A stretch of DNA of 64,000 nucleotides from Anaerolineae bacterium. GTDB taxonomy: Bacteria > Chloroflexota > Anaerolineae > Promineifilales > Promineifilaceae. This document shows positions 8,104-15,129 of the stretch, piece after piece; position 1 is the stretch's first letter, and every line of letters starts with the position of its first letter. The notes under the pieces were generated by a model that searched no databases, had not been told where the DNA came from, and was given only the letters and a program-made list of their open reading frames with translations. The stretch is from the NCBI GenBank assembly GCA_030425205.1, contig JAUIAP010000019.1:1-64000 (forward strand), given 5' to 3'. The position numbers were made by a program, and so were the translations under genes.

Positions 8104-8829
8104 ATGATTGACAGCATTATCGTATCACCGATGACACACATGGCCGTGGGAACGGCCGTTTTACTCTCTAGCCTCCTGTTTTTGATTGTCGTTGGACGTT
8201 TGGCATGGAAAAAACACGCCGTTTCATCAATTGGGAAGGCCGCGTTTATCCTATTCCAAGTCGTTTTGGCCGTACAAATTTTGATCGGAATCAAGTTGCT
8301 GGATCAAGGTCTGGGCGTTCTACAACTTTACATTCACTATCTGGGGGGTCTGGCTCCATTGGGATTTAGTTTGTTGTACTACTGGCTTCCCACAAAGAAT
8401 GACTCTGTACAAAGTCGTCGCTTGGCAACAGTTGCCGTGGCATCGTTCTTATTCGTCCTTTTGACTTTTGCTGTCGGCAGCATGGCGGATATTGGGTTTG
8501 AATCGGTCGAAATAACCCCATCCACAACACAATCCACGCCCCTCACTGGCGATTCTATTCGTGGGAAAGCACTCTATGATGCTTATGGAGCTGGCGCACA
8601 TGGCACAAACGGCGAAGGTGTCACAGGGTTAGGCGTTGCACTCAGCACCAGCCAATTTATTGCCGACCACACCGACGCTGAATTAGTCGCCTTTCTGCGG
8701 ACAGGCAGGAACCCCAACGCGCCTGAAAATACGTCTGGCGTTTTAATGCCACCAAACGGCGGTATTCCCAATGCGACAGACCAAGATTTGTACGACATTG
8801 TCGCTTATCTACGTACATTACAAGGATAA
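8104..8829 (+). CDS. Membrane protein with a C-terminal cytochrome c-like domain lacking its haem cysteines
   Basis: 241 residues. Four hydrophobic helices (about 15-32, 45-64, 75-94, 108-126) precede a C-terminal domain (150-241) that follows the class I cytochrome c pattern: GKALYDAY, then the haem site, GTNGEGV, an LMPP segment with M215, and the last helix YDIVAYLRTL. Where CxxCH is expected the sequence reads GAGAH (162-166): both cysteines are replaced by Gly and Ala, and only the proximal His166 remains. Covalent haem attachment by the usual route is therefore not possible; it may bind haem non-covalently, or be a structural relic. The reading frame is otherwise clean. A good ribosome site (AAGGAAC) precedes it. 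It is followed after six bases by another membrane protein, so the two form an operon. No CcmFH-type genes are near. Confidence 0.75.
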   Translation: MIDSIIVSPMTHMAVGTAVLLSSLLFLIVVGRLAWKKHAVSSIGKAAFILFQVVLAVQILIGIKLLDQGLGVLQLYIHYLGGLAPLGFSLLYYWLPTKNDSVQSRRLATVAVASFLFVLLTFAVGSMADIGFESVEITPSTTQSTPLTGDSIRGKALYDAYGAGAHGTNGEGVTGLGVALSTSQFIADHTDAELVAFLRTGRNPNAPENTSGVLMPPNGGIPNATDQDLYDIVAYLRTLQG

Positions 8830-8835
8830 AACAGC

Positions 8836-9840
8836 ATGAACATGAAACTAAAGTTATCGCCGAGCAACATAACAGCTCAATTCGCGTTTACGCTTGGGGT
8901 TGGGTTCATCTTGTTCACACTCCTGATGATTCAACTCTTCAATGGGCGTTTTGCACACGTTGATCTACTGCCAGATCAAGGAGCGACATGGTATTACTGG
9001 AAGTTGGCAACGCCTACATTTTGGTCAATGACAACCGCATGGGGTGGTTATTTACTGCATCAGCTTTTCATGTGGTGGACAATTGTCTACGCAAAGCGCA
9101 GCAACCTCAGCTATACCAACGGCTTGCATCGCGTCAACTACATCGCGCTGGCGGGCAATGTCGCCTTCATTGGCCTCCACTTCTTGCAAACTCAAATCTG
9201 GTACGATGGATTGGCGCAAAATGTGTCGCTCACCAGTTCAGAGGTGTCCGTCATTCTATTGCTGGTAATTGTGTTGCTGATGGAAAACAAGCGGCGCGGT
9301 CTCTTTTTTGGTCGCAAAGTACCGATTTCAGATGCTGTCACAGATTTCTTTCGCCACAATCATGGCTACATTTTTGCATGGGCTATCGTCTACACATTTT
9401 GGTTTCACCCGATGGTCGCCACAAGTGGGCATTTGATGGGCTTTCTCTACATCTTCATGCTGATCCTACAGTCAAGTTTGATGTATACGCGCCAACATCT
9501 CAATCGCTCGTGGAGGGTGTCGCTAGAAATCATGGTGCTGATACATGGCGCGATGGTCGTTTACATGCTGGGAAGCAGTGCGCTATGGGCGTTTATTCTT
9601 GGCTTCCTCGGTATTTTCGTCATTACACAACTGCACGGCTTGCGAGTCAACCGACACGTTAAAACGTTGGCAATCCTCTTTTACCTCTGCATGATTGTGG
9701 TTGGATATGTCGTCAATGATGGCTATGTTCTGCGTGATATTGTTTTGGTGCCTTTAATTGAGTATGGCTCAGTGATTATTCTTGCTGGCATTACTTGGCT
9801 AGGAATTCAAGGATACCGTCTTGTTGCGCCAGACAATTAA
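8836..9840 (+). CDS. Polytopic membrane protein, unknown function
   Basis: 334 residues with about nine or ten hydrophobic helices spread over the whole length. Several helices carry histidines and aromatic residues (HQLFMWW, ALAGNVAFIGLHFLQ, YTFWFHPM, SGHLMGF), the kind of pattern seen in haem- or quinone-handling membrane proteins, but I recognise no named family. It follows the cytochrome-like gene with a six-base gap and is surely co-transcribed with it, so the two products probably act together in the membrane. There is no signal peptide. Redox function is inference from the partner and from the intramembrane histidines. Confidence 0.6.
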   Translation: MNMKLKLSPSNITAQFAFTLGVGFILFTLLMIQLFNGRFAHVDLLPDQGATWYYWKLATPTFWSMTTAWGGYLLHQLFMWWTIVYAKRSNLSYTNGLHRVNYIALAGNVAFIGLHFLQTQIWYDGLAQNVSLTSSEVSVILLLVIVLLMENKRRGLFFGRKVPISDAVTDFFRHNHGYIFAWAIVYTFWFHPMVATSGHLMGFLYIFMLILQSSLMYTRQHLNRSWRVSLEIMVLIHGAMVVYMLGSSALWAFILGFLGIFVITQLHGLRVNRHVKTLAILFYLCMIVVGYVVNDGYVLRDIVLVPLIEYGSVIILAGITWLGIQGYRLVAPDN

Positions 9841-9921
9841 CGCAATTCCGTCTGCCGTGATTATTCAATAGAATAGCGGCCTGATTCGCAATGCTGCCCT
9901 CAACAACAGGGTTGCCAATCC

Positions 9922-10137
9922 TTAATGTCTACGCGGCTTCACATTCAGCGCACGACTTCCCTTATCGCTATCGACCTCATCAAAGCAAACCGCATCCCCT
10001 TCATACAGATTGCGGAAACCTTCCCCGTCAATTGCTGAATAGTGGACAAAAATATCAGCACCGCCCTCTTCGGGTTCGATAAATCCAAATCCCTTCAGAC
10101 GGTTGAACCATTTAACAATTCCTCGTTTCTTACACAT
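9922..10137 (-). CDS. Cold-shock domain protein
   Basis: 71 residues, a single CSD fold. RNP1 is KGFGFI and RNP2 is DIFVHY, both intact, with the usual GIVKWFN start and the acidic stretch EPEEGGADIF. Such proteins bind single-stranded RNA and DNA, melt secondary structure and act in the cytoplasm during cold or other stress. The ATG at 10137 is preferred over a GTG one codon upstream because GGAG lies at a normal distance. Transcription is predicted from a dyad promoter (10200-10243), giving a leader of about 55 nt. The C-terminus (LNVKPRRH) is slightly extended and basic. Confidence 0.93.
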   Translation of the reverse strand: MCKKRGIVKWFNRLKGFGFIEPEEGGADIFVHYSAIDGEGFRNLYEGDAVCFDEVDSDKGSRALNVKPRRH

Positions 10138-10199
10138 CACTCATCGCTCCATTAGTGGCATATCTTTAGATACTGCGTTTTGTCGGATACTGCATTCGC

Positions 10200-10243
10200 A
10201 TTATGGTAGATTCGGCCGAAATCCTCCTCATCCAAAGTGATGA
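10200..10243 (-). promoter_or_regulatory. Dyad promoter of the cold-shock gene
   Basis: Minus strand: dyad TCATCACTTTGGATGA (10243-10228), eight bases, TCGGCCGA (10219-10212), six bases, CATAAT (10205-10200). Dyad start to -10 start is 38 bp. A stretch further upstream (10255-10284) resembles the sequence at 6228-6255 next to the dyad at 6.2 kb (shared core TCGACTGGC). Confidence 0.65.
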
Positions 10244-10351
10244 ATCAGAGTGTTGAAATGTCGACTGGCACACGCGGACCACACTTGTTGCATATCTATT
10301 CCAACCCAATAAACCGAGTACGACGACGCCTCTGACAACATCTAGATAACA

Positions 10352-10386
10352 AAAAGCCGCTGAACCATTAAGATTCAGCGGCTTTT
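10352..10386. terminator. Bidirectional intrinsic terminator
   Basis: A 13-bp perfect stem (AAAAGCCGCTGAA at 10352-10364 pairs with 10374-10386) with a 9-base loop. A and T runs on both sides let it work in either direction; it ends the cupin operon on the minus strand. Confidence 0.75.
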
Positions 10387-10417
10387 AAATTTATGCGTGA
10401 CTGATCCGTTGGCATCC

Positions 10418-10756
10418 CTACGCCTTATCTCGGTCAGGGTTAGGAGCCTCATGCAGGATGACCAGAAAGACGAGTGGTTCGTCCAACGCCTTAATTGCGT
10501 GTTGCTCTCCCGGAGCAAACAGCAACATCTCACCAGAGCCAAATGATTGCTCTTGCCCATCACCGCCAGAGAATAGCCCATGTCCCTTCAATATAATGAT
10601 GTTGACGGGTGAATGGGGTGCGCTATGTTCACGCACCTCCTGACCCGGCCGAAGTGCAAAGCGTAAGATGCGCCCATGCTCGTCAACATGCAGCGGCTCA
10701 GCTTTTGCCTGTTTGTCACCAAACAATACGTTTTCTTGCAAATTGAAGCTTTTCAT
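10418..10756 (-). CDS. Small cupin-domain protein
   Basis: 112 residues, one cupin barrel. Motif 1 is visible as a Pro-Gly turn followed by EHSAPHSPVNIIILKGHG, with H44 and H48 as likely metal ligands, and motif 2 as LFAPGEQHAIKA with a third His. Such one-domain cupins bind a divalent metal and are enzymes or sensors of small molecules; the substrate cannot be told. Its ATG overlaps the stop of the DUF1858/DUF2249 gene by four bases (ATGA), so the pair is translationally coupled. DUF2249 and cupin proteins often occur together near nitric-oxide and low-oxygen functions, which is context only. Confidence 0.85.
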   Translation of the reverse strand: MKSFNLQENVLFGDKQAKAEPLHVDEHGRILRFALRPGQEVREHSAPHSPVNIIILKGHGLFSGGDGQEQSFGSGEMLLFAPGEQHAIKALDEPLVFLVILHEAPNPDRDKA

Positions 10757-11367
10757 CTATTTCCTTGTTTGCTGACCTGTGTTTTTTGCAGGTAAATCCA
10801 CCACTCGTTGGGGGACTGTTGAACAGCATAATATTTAATTTTCAATTTTTCCCACACGTCATACAGCGGCGCAGGTTCCCAACGGTGCTTGATTAAAATG
10901 ACATCGCCTACCGCCGCACGGTTGATGACAGGAAACAATGGGACAAATGGATCGGTGTCCAAGCGCTCATCGGCCGCCAGCAAATCGACAATAAACACAA
11001 CTGGCTGATTGAGCCAATCGGGTGGTTGTTGCGGATTCTCGGCAAGCTCTGGTAATGACAGCATCGCCCGATCTGCGCTGGTGAACGATTCACCCGCGCT
11101 GGCATAAATTTGTGCGACCATCTGCTCCAGCGGCGTGTCTGTCATGGAGGCGATACGGCCCAACGTGATGCGCTGTGGCATGATTCGACGCATGAGTGGA
11201 TTATTGAGCCGCTCAAAATCGTGTGGATTCAGACTGATAATGTAGGGCAGTACATCTGGATAATGTTTGAGAACGCTTGCAAGCTTTGTCGATCCATCAA
11301 TCACAAAAGACACGGTTTTTATCCCTTCTATGCGACACAATTTTTGTCGCTGGCGCGGATTTGGCAT
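10753..11367 (-). CDS. DUF1858-DUF2249 domain protein
   Basis: 204 residues. The N-terminal half (about 20-85) matches DUF1858, the small helical domain that begins IDGSTKLASVLKHYP and occurs beside hybrid-cluster and disulfide-isomerase-like proteins. The C-terminal part (about 120-200) matches DUF2249, ending EWWIYLQK. Both domains are repeatedly found in proteins linked to nitric oxide and redox stress, although no enzymatic activity is established. No Cys pair is visible, so a redox-active disulfide is unlikely. It is coupled to the downstream cupin gene. The ATG giving MPNPRQRQ is used; the conserved domain begins about twenty residues later, so a slightly later start is possible. Confidence 0.75.
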   Translation of the reverse strand: MPNPRQRQKLCRIEGIKTVSFVIDGSTKLASVLKHYPDVLPYIISLNPHDFERLNNPLMRRIMPQRITLGRIASMTDTPLEQMVAQIYASAGESFTSADRAMLSLPELAENPQQPPDWLNQPVVFIVDLLAADERLDTDPFVPLFPVINRAAVGDVILIKHRWEPAPLYDVWEKLKIKYYAVQQSPNEWWIYLQKTQVSKQGNR

Positions 11368-11438
11368 GAAACAATATTTTCTGGAAGAGTGACCAGCTTG
11401 CTTATCAATTGGCGACCAAGATGATTGTGTTCCAATGG

Positions 11439-11894
11439 TTACGCAGGTGTCAAGGCATACGCATCAATATCAACCCACTCTTGCAGTACGACCATCTCGA
11501 AAATGTCGGATTCGGTGATGATGCCAACCAGCTTTCTGTCAGTGTTGATGACAGGCAAACCGCCGATCTTGTGGCGCCACATCAGATTTGCCGCCGCCCC
11601 AATCGACGTGTTAGGCGTGACGGTATACGGGTTTTCTGCCATAAACGCTTCTACCTTGGGCTTGTCTGGCAAATGATTGAAATCCCAAATGCTCGATGCT
11701 GTCGTGGGAACTACTTCCGCACCGCGCACATCGCCAAGTGTAATAATGCCAACCAGTTGATCATCTGCATCGACGACGGGTAGTCGTCGAATGTTCTGTG
11801 ACTTCATGATTTCATGTGCTTCGGGGAGCGTCATCGTTGTTGTGATGGTTATGGGGTCTGCGGTCATCCAATTTTCGACCAGCTCAAGTTTCAT
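11439..11894 (-). CDS. Tandem CBS-domain protein
   Basis: 151 residues made of two CBS motifs, about 8-60 (ENWMTADPITITTTMTLPEA to GIITLGDVRG) and 88-145 (AENPYTVTPNTSIGAAAN to GIITESDIFE). Stand-alone CBS pairs bind adenosine nucleotides and act as cytoplasmic energy sensors or regulatory partners of transporters and enzymes. The ATG at 11894 (MKLELVENW) is preferred over one four codons upstream because GAGG lies nine bases before it. It is a single-gene unit between the DUF1858/DUF2249 operon and a pseudogene. The partner protein is not evident from the neighbourhood. Confidence 0.88.
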   Translation of the reverse strand: MKLELVENWMTADPITITTTMTLPEAHEIMKSQNIRRLPVVDADDQLVGIITLGDVRGAEVVPTTASSIWDFNHLPDKPKVEAFMAENPYTVTPNTSIGAAANLMWRHKIGGLPVINTDRKLVGIITESDIFEMVVLQEWVDIDAYALTPA

Positions 11895-12128
11895 GGGATA
11901 CCTCATTTGTAAAGCGTGATGTGTAAGACGTAACCGAGCAACGCATCACGTTTTATGTTCTAGAGACCCCCAGTGTAAAGGGGATGCGGTACGACAATTA
12001 GTGGTAAATGTCACTATTAAAACGGCTATTTGTCATGATCGGGGAGGGGAAGTAGCTAACTTGAGCGCGAACACCTTTTTCGCCGCAAAAAATGCGGACA
12101 GGGCGAACGCTCTGTCAAGTATACGAAA

Positions 12129-12539
12129 TTAACTATCGGCCGATTTCAAGCCTGCTCGTGCTGAATGACAGATGTCTGTCCCCAACGCCAACCGCTTTAA
12201 CAGATCGAACCCCGAAGAAATTTTGCCAGTGGCAATGACCGTAATATATTGGCGCAGACCGTAACCAACTATTGAGTTGTGTACAGAAATTAGCCCGTCA
12301 AACAGCGACGTTCCCACATGGTTGGAAAATTCGAGCGGGGCAGCACCTGTACCACCTTCGCCTCTATCTACAGGAAAATTACGCAAGAGCGTTCGCTTCG
12401 TCTGCATCATGTCACTGATGCCGATTGCCGCCACTGGCAATAACACGATTAACGTCCAGCGCAACGGTGGTAACACCGTAAATGCCAAAATTGCGATCAC
12501 AACAACCATTGCGAGAAAACCATAAAATATTCGGCGCAT
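12129..12539 (-). pseudogene. Decayed duplicate of the FMN-binding glutamate-synthase-like gene
   Basis: The frame repeats the N-terminus of the gene at 17325-18926 almost base for base (MRRIFYGFLA through LLRNFP). It then jumps over about 200 codons to the segment GGEGGTGAAPLEFSNHVG and follows it to DICHSARA, where homology ends and a short foreign tail LKSADS closes it. An internal in-frame deletion plus loss of the C-terminus removes most of the FMN-binding barrel and the iron-sulfur cysteines, so an active enzyme is impossible. Its promoter (12612-12655), leader and ribosome site are still intact and match those of the full gene. It faces away from the USP copy at 12811. Confidence 0.85.
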
Positions 12540-12611
12540 TGCAAACTCCTTGGAGGTTTGTTTTCTACATTTATGCTTATGATGCCGCACTTGAGGTGAG
12601 GCGATGGAGGG

Positions 12612-12655
12612 AGTATAAGGGAATCGACCGATCTCCCCCTCATCCAAACCGATGA
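12612..12655 (-). promoter_or_regulatory. Dyad promoter of the pseudogene (left half of a divergent pair)
   Basis: Minus strand: dyad TCATCGGTTTGGATGA (12655-12640), eight bases, TCGGTCGA (12631-12624, one base off TCGGCCGA), six bases, TATACT (12617-12612); 38 bp spacing. The second dyad (12673-12688) lies 33 bp away and would sit at about -75 for this promoter. Confidence 0.65.
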
Positions 12656-12672
12656 ACTGCGAAATGCAAAAT

Positions 12673-12716
12673 TCATCGGTATGGATGAATTGCAAAACCC
12701 ACCCCTCATCTATACT
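12673..12716 (+). promoter_or_regulatory. Dyad promoter of the USP gene (right half of a divergent pair)
   Basis: Plus strand: dyad TCATCGGTATGGATGA (12673-12688) and TATACT (12711-12716), 38 bp apart. No TCGGCCGA in the spacer. The dyad at 12640-12655 lies 33 bp (about three helical turns) upstream, so each dyad can serve both directions. Confidence 0.65.
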
Positions 12717-12810
12717 GGATATTTAATCGAGTTGAACGCCCAGAATGATTGGGGGCACGTTCGAGAATTTTCGCCTGAATTTGCCAATCTTATTGAAACG
12801 GAGGTTTCTA

Positions 12811-13647
12811 ATGTTTGAACGAATTTTAGTCCCACTGGATGGTTCAGAATTAGCAGAACAAGCCCTGCCCTTGGCGACTCGCCTCGCACAGGCTAGTGAC
12901 AGAGAACAGGCTCACCGTCGGAGACAGGCAACTGCTTATCTAAAAGCGCTTCAGAAATCAGATGCTCTTAAGGGTGTTTCAACTCGTTCCATCACCCCTG
13001 AGGGTGAGCCAGCGTCGGTCATTATCAATCTGGCTGCCAATGAAGATTGTGACCTGATCGTGATGACGACAAACGGCGAGCGTGGCTTGATGCGCTGGAT
13101 ATTTGGGAGTGTGACGGAGCGTGTCTTGCGGAATGCGACGTGTCCTGTGTTAGTGTTGCGGGAGGATGTGACACGTCACCCTGAGGCTCGGCCGATTCAG
13201 TATATTCTCGTCCCGCTCGACGGCTCCAAATTAGCAGAGTCATCCATTGCCCCCGCGCTGGAAGTCGCTAGACGACTCGATGCAGCCATCACACTCATGC
13301 GCGTTGACGATTCTCTCTCCCATCTTGATGACGCATCACTCGACGCACTTGACCAAGTAGAACCGAGTATGTCAGAAGTGATGCGCGTTAGCCATGCTCA
13401 GCGCGGCGCAGCGTATCTGACAGCCGTTCGCAATCGTTTGGATACGACTGTGTCTATCAACATTTTTTCCTGTGTCGGAAAACCTGTCGAGACGATTTTG
13501 GACACGGCCATTTCAAAAGCGTGTGACTTGGTGATGAGTACGCACGGGCGTAGCGGGATACAACGATGGGTGTATGGGAGTGTGACGGAGAAAGTATTGC
13601 ATTCGGCCGAAATACCACTGCTATTCGTGCGTCCTGAGTTTGCATGA
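12811..13647 (+). CDS. Tandem universal stress protein, copy with a deletion in domain 1
   Basis: 278 residues, two USP domains. The second domain (about 128-278) is complete and ends with the nucleotide-binding pattern STHGRSGIQRWVYGSVTEKVL. The first domain retains TNGERGLMRWIFGSVTERVL but lacks about 28 residues just after LAQASD compared with the copy at 28652-29554, removing the second strand and following helix of the fold. The linker is seven residues longer and one codon is lost before STHG. The reading frame is kept throughout, so a protein can be made, but domain 1 is probably damaged. USPs bind ATP or bind partners under stress. GGAGG precedes the ATG at 12811, and a dyad promoter lies 100 bp upstream. 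Probably a duplicate under relaxed selection. Confidence 0.85.
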   Translation: MFERILVPLDGSELAEQALPLATRLAQASDREQAHRRRQATAYLKALQKSDALKGVSTRSITPEGEPASVIINLAANEDCDLIVMTTNGERGLMRWIFGSVTERVLRNATCPVLVLREDVTRHPEARPIQYILVPLDGSKLAESSIAPALEVARRLDAAITLMRVDDSLSHLDDASLDALDQVEPSMSEVMRVSHAQRGAAYLTAVRNRLDTTVSINIFSCVGKPVETILDTAISKACDLVMSTHGRSGIQRWVYGSVTEKVLHSAEIPLLFVRPEFA

Positions 13648-13688
13648 CAAGCCAAAGTAGCGTGCGATCATGCATCAACGAGGATAAC

Positions 13689-13919
13689 ATGAGTAAAAAG
13701 ATCGTGGTTTCCTACAAACAAATCGAAGATTTAGACGGGTTGCTGGCGATGCTGGTATGTCCAACTGACGAGGAGGTTGAGGTAACGATTGTGCGTCTTC
13801 TGCATGACTCATCAGAGAGCAGTGAACAGCTTTTTAGTGAATTGAAGGCGGTCTCTGCTCAGATACAGGCTCGCCCAAATTGGCGCGTTCAGGTAGCGTG
13901 GCCGCCGTTGACAGCATAA
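13689..13919 (+). CDS. Hypothetical 76-residue protein
   Basis: Begins MSKKIVVSYK at the ATG at 13689, which has GAGG a few bases upstream; an in-frame upstream ATG at 13644 would overlap the USP stop codon region and lacks a ribosome site. The sequence is acidic in the middle (CPTDEEVEVTIVRLLHDSSESSEQLF) and ends WRVQVAWPPLTA. No family is recognised and there is no membrane segment. It follows the USP gene by 41 bases and probably shares its transcript, so it may be a stress-related accessory protein; that is inference from position. Confidence 0.5.
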   Translation: MSKKIVVSYKQIEDLDGLLAMLVCPTDEEVEVTIVRLLHDSSESSEQLFSELKAVSAQIQARPNWRVQVAWPPLTA

Positions 13920-14021
13920 ACGCTAATCATGAAACCACAACTCAACTATGGGCTTGTTTTAAATGAGTCGCACTCCAACTGAGCTGATACACACCCCTCT
14001 ACTATAAAGGAGCAAGACAAC

Positions 14022-14951
14022 ATGCGCTTAATGAATGCAATTGGGCTACGCCACAAAGGTGCAACGGAACTGACATCTATGACTGTGCCTATTCCCGTAA
14101 TCAACGAGAACGAATTCTTGGTTCGGATTCACGCCGTGGGCGTAGGCAGTCATGATCGCTGGTTTATACCCAATGATGCATTTTTTCCGTATGCAATTGG
14201 GATTGAAGCGGCTGGAGAGATTGTCGAAAGGGGGAGTGCCGTGGATCAATTTGCTAAAGGAGAGCGGGTCTTGTTTGGGAACGCGCGTCAACCAAAAGGC
14301 GGAACATGGGCTGAGTTTGCGGCTGTCGTCTCTGGTGATAATTTGATCAAGATGCCAGAGGGTCTTAGTTTTGTCGATGCAGCGACTCTTCCGGTAGCTG
14401 GTGGGACAGCGATCAAAGGAATTAATGCACTTGATCTAAGCCACAACGATACACTGTTTATTGCCGGAGCATCTGGCGCGATTGGCACACTGGCTATCCA
14501 AATGGCGGTAGATCGTGGTTATCGAGTCGCGGCATCAGCAAGTTCCCGTAATCAAGAATATCTCTTGTCGCTTGGGGCAGAACTCGCTGTCGATTATCGT
14601 GACGATTACTGGGTTGAACGCATTCGCGCATGGATGCCAGATGGGGTTGCCGCTGCTCTCGCAATTCAACCAGGGACAGGCGTTCAAAGTCTGCCCGTCG
14701 TCAAGGATAATGGCAAAATTGTCACTGTTTCGGGTGATAATAATTTCATAAGCGTAAGAGACATCCATATTGAACAAATTTCTTTCCATCCTGCAACAAG
14801 AGCCGATGTTTTACAGCTTGTCGCAGATGTGGCTACTGGAAAAATACGTGTTGTGATCGATCAAATCTTTCCATTCGAACGCGGAATCGAGGCACTTGAA
14901 CGAATCGAAAAGCGACATGGGCGCGGCAAGACAGTGCTGACATTCGATTAG
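14022..14951 (+). CDS. Zinc-free medium-chain reductase (quinone-oxidoreductase-like)
   Basis: 309 residues of the MDR superfamily. The N-terminal GroES-like domain (1-115) has GVGSHDRWF and GIEAAGEIVERG; the Rossmann part has the dinucleotide motif AGASGAIGTLAIQMA (about 146-160), which fits NADPH. No Cys/His zinc ligands are present, so it resembles NADPH:quinone or enoyl reductases rather than zinc alcohol dehydrogenases. AAGGAG lies ten bases before the ATG. It stands as a single gene ahead of aconitase. The substrate cannot be inferred. The C-terminus HGRGKTVLTFD is typical of the family. Confidence 0.88.
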   Translation: MRLMNAIGLRHKGATELTSMTVPIPVINENEFLVRIHAVGVGSHDRWFIPNDAFFPYAIGIEAAGEIVERGSAVDQFAKGERVLFGNARQPKGGTWAEFAAVVSGDNLIKMPEGLSFVDAATLPVAGGTAIKGINALDLSHNDTLFIAGASGAIGTLAIQMAVDRGYRVAASASSRNQEYLLSLGAELAVDYRDDYWVERIRAWMPDGVAAALAIQPGTGVQSLPVVKDNGKIVTVSGDNNFISVRDIHIEQISFHPATRADVLQLVADVATGKIRVVIDQIFPFERGIEALERIEKRHGRGKTVLTFD

Positions 14952-15129
14952 CACTATTAGTCTGATCAACGGACAGTACAGTCGCTAGAAACCGAATTAT
15001 CCCAAGAACTCGGTTTCTGCCGAACGTCAAAAGAACACAATCGGAATACTTGGCGGTTCTAGGTTATTATTGAACAATGCAGAAGATAATTAGCGAGTCC
15101 CCACTCGAAAATTTCTTCTCGGAGGAATC

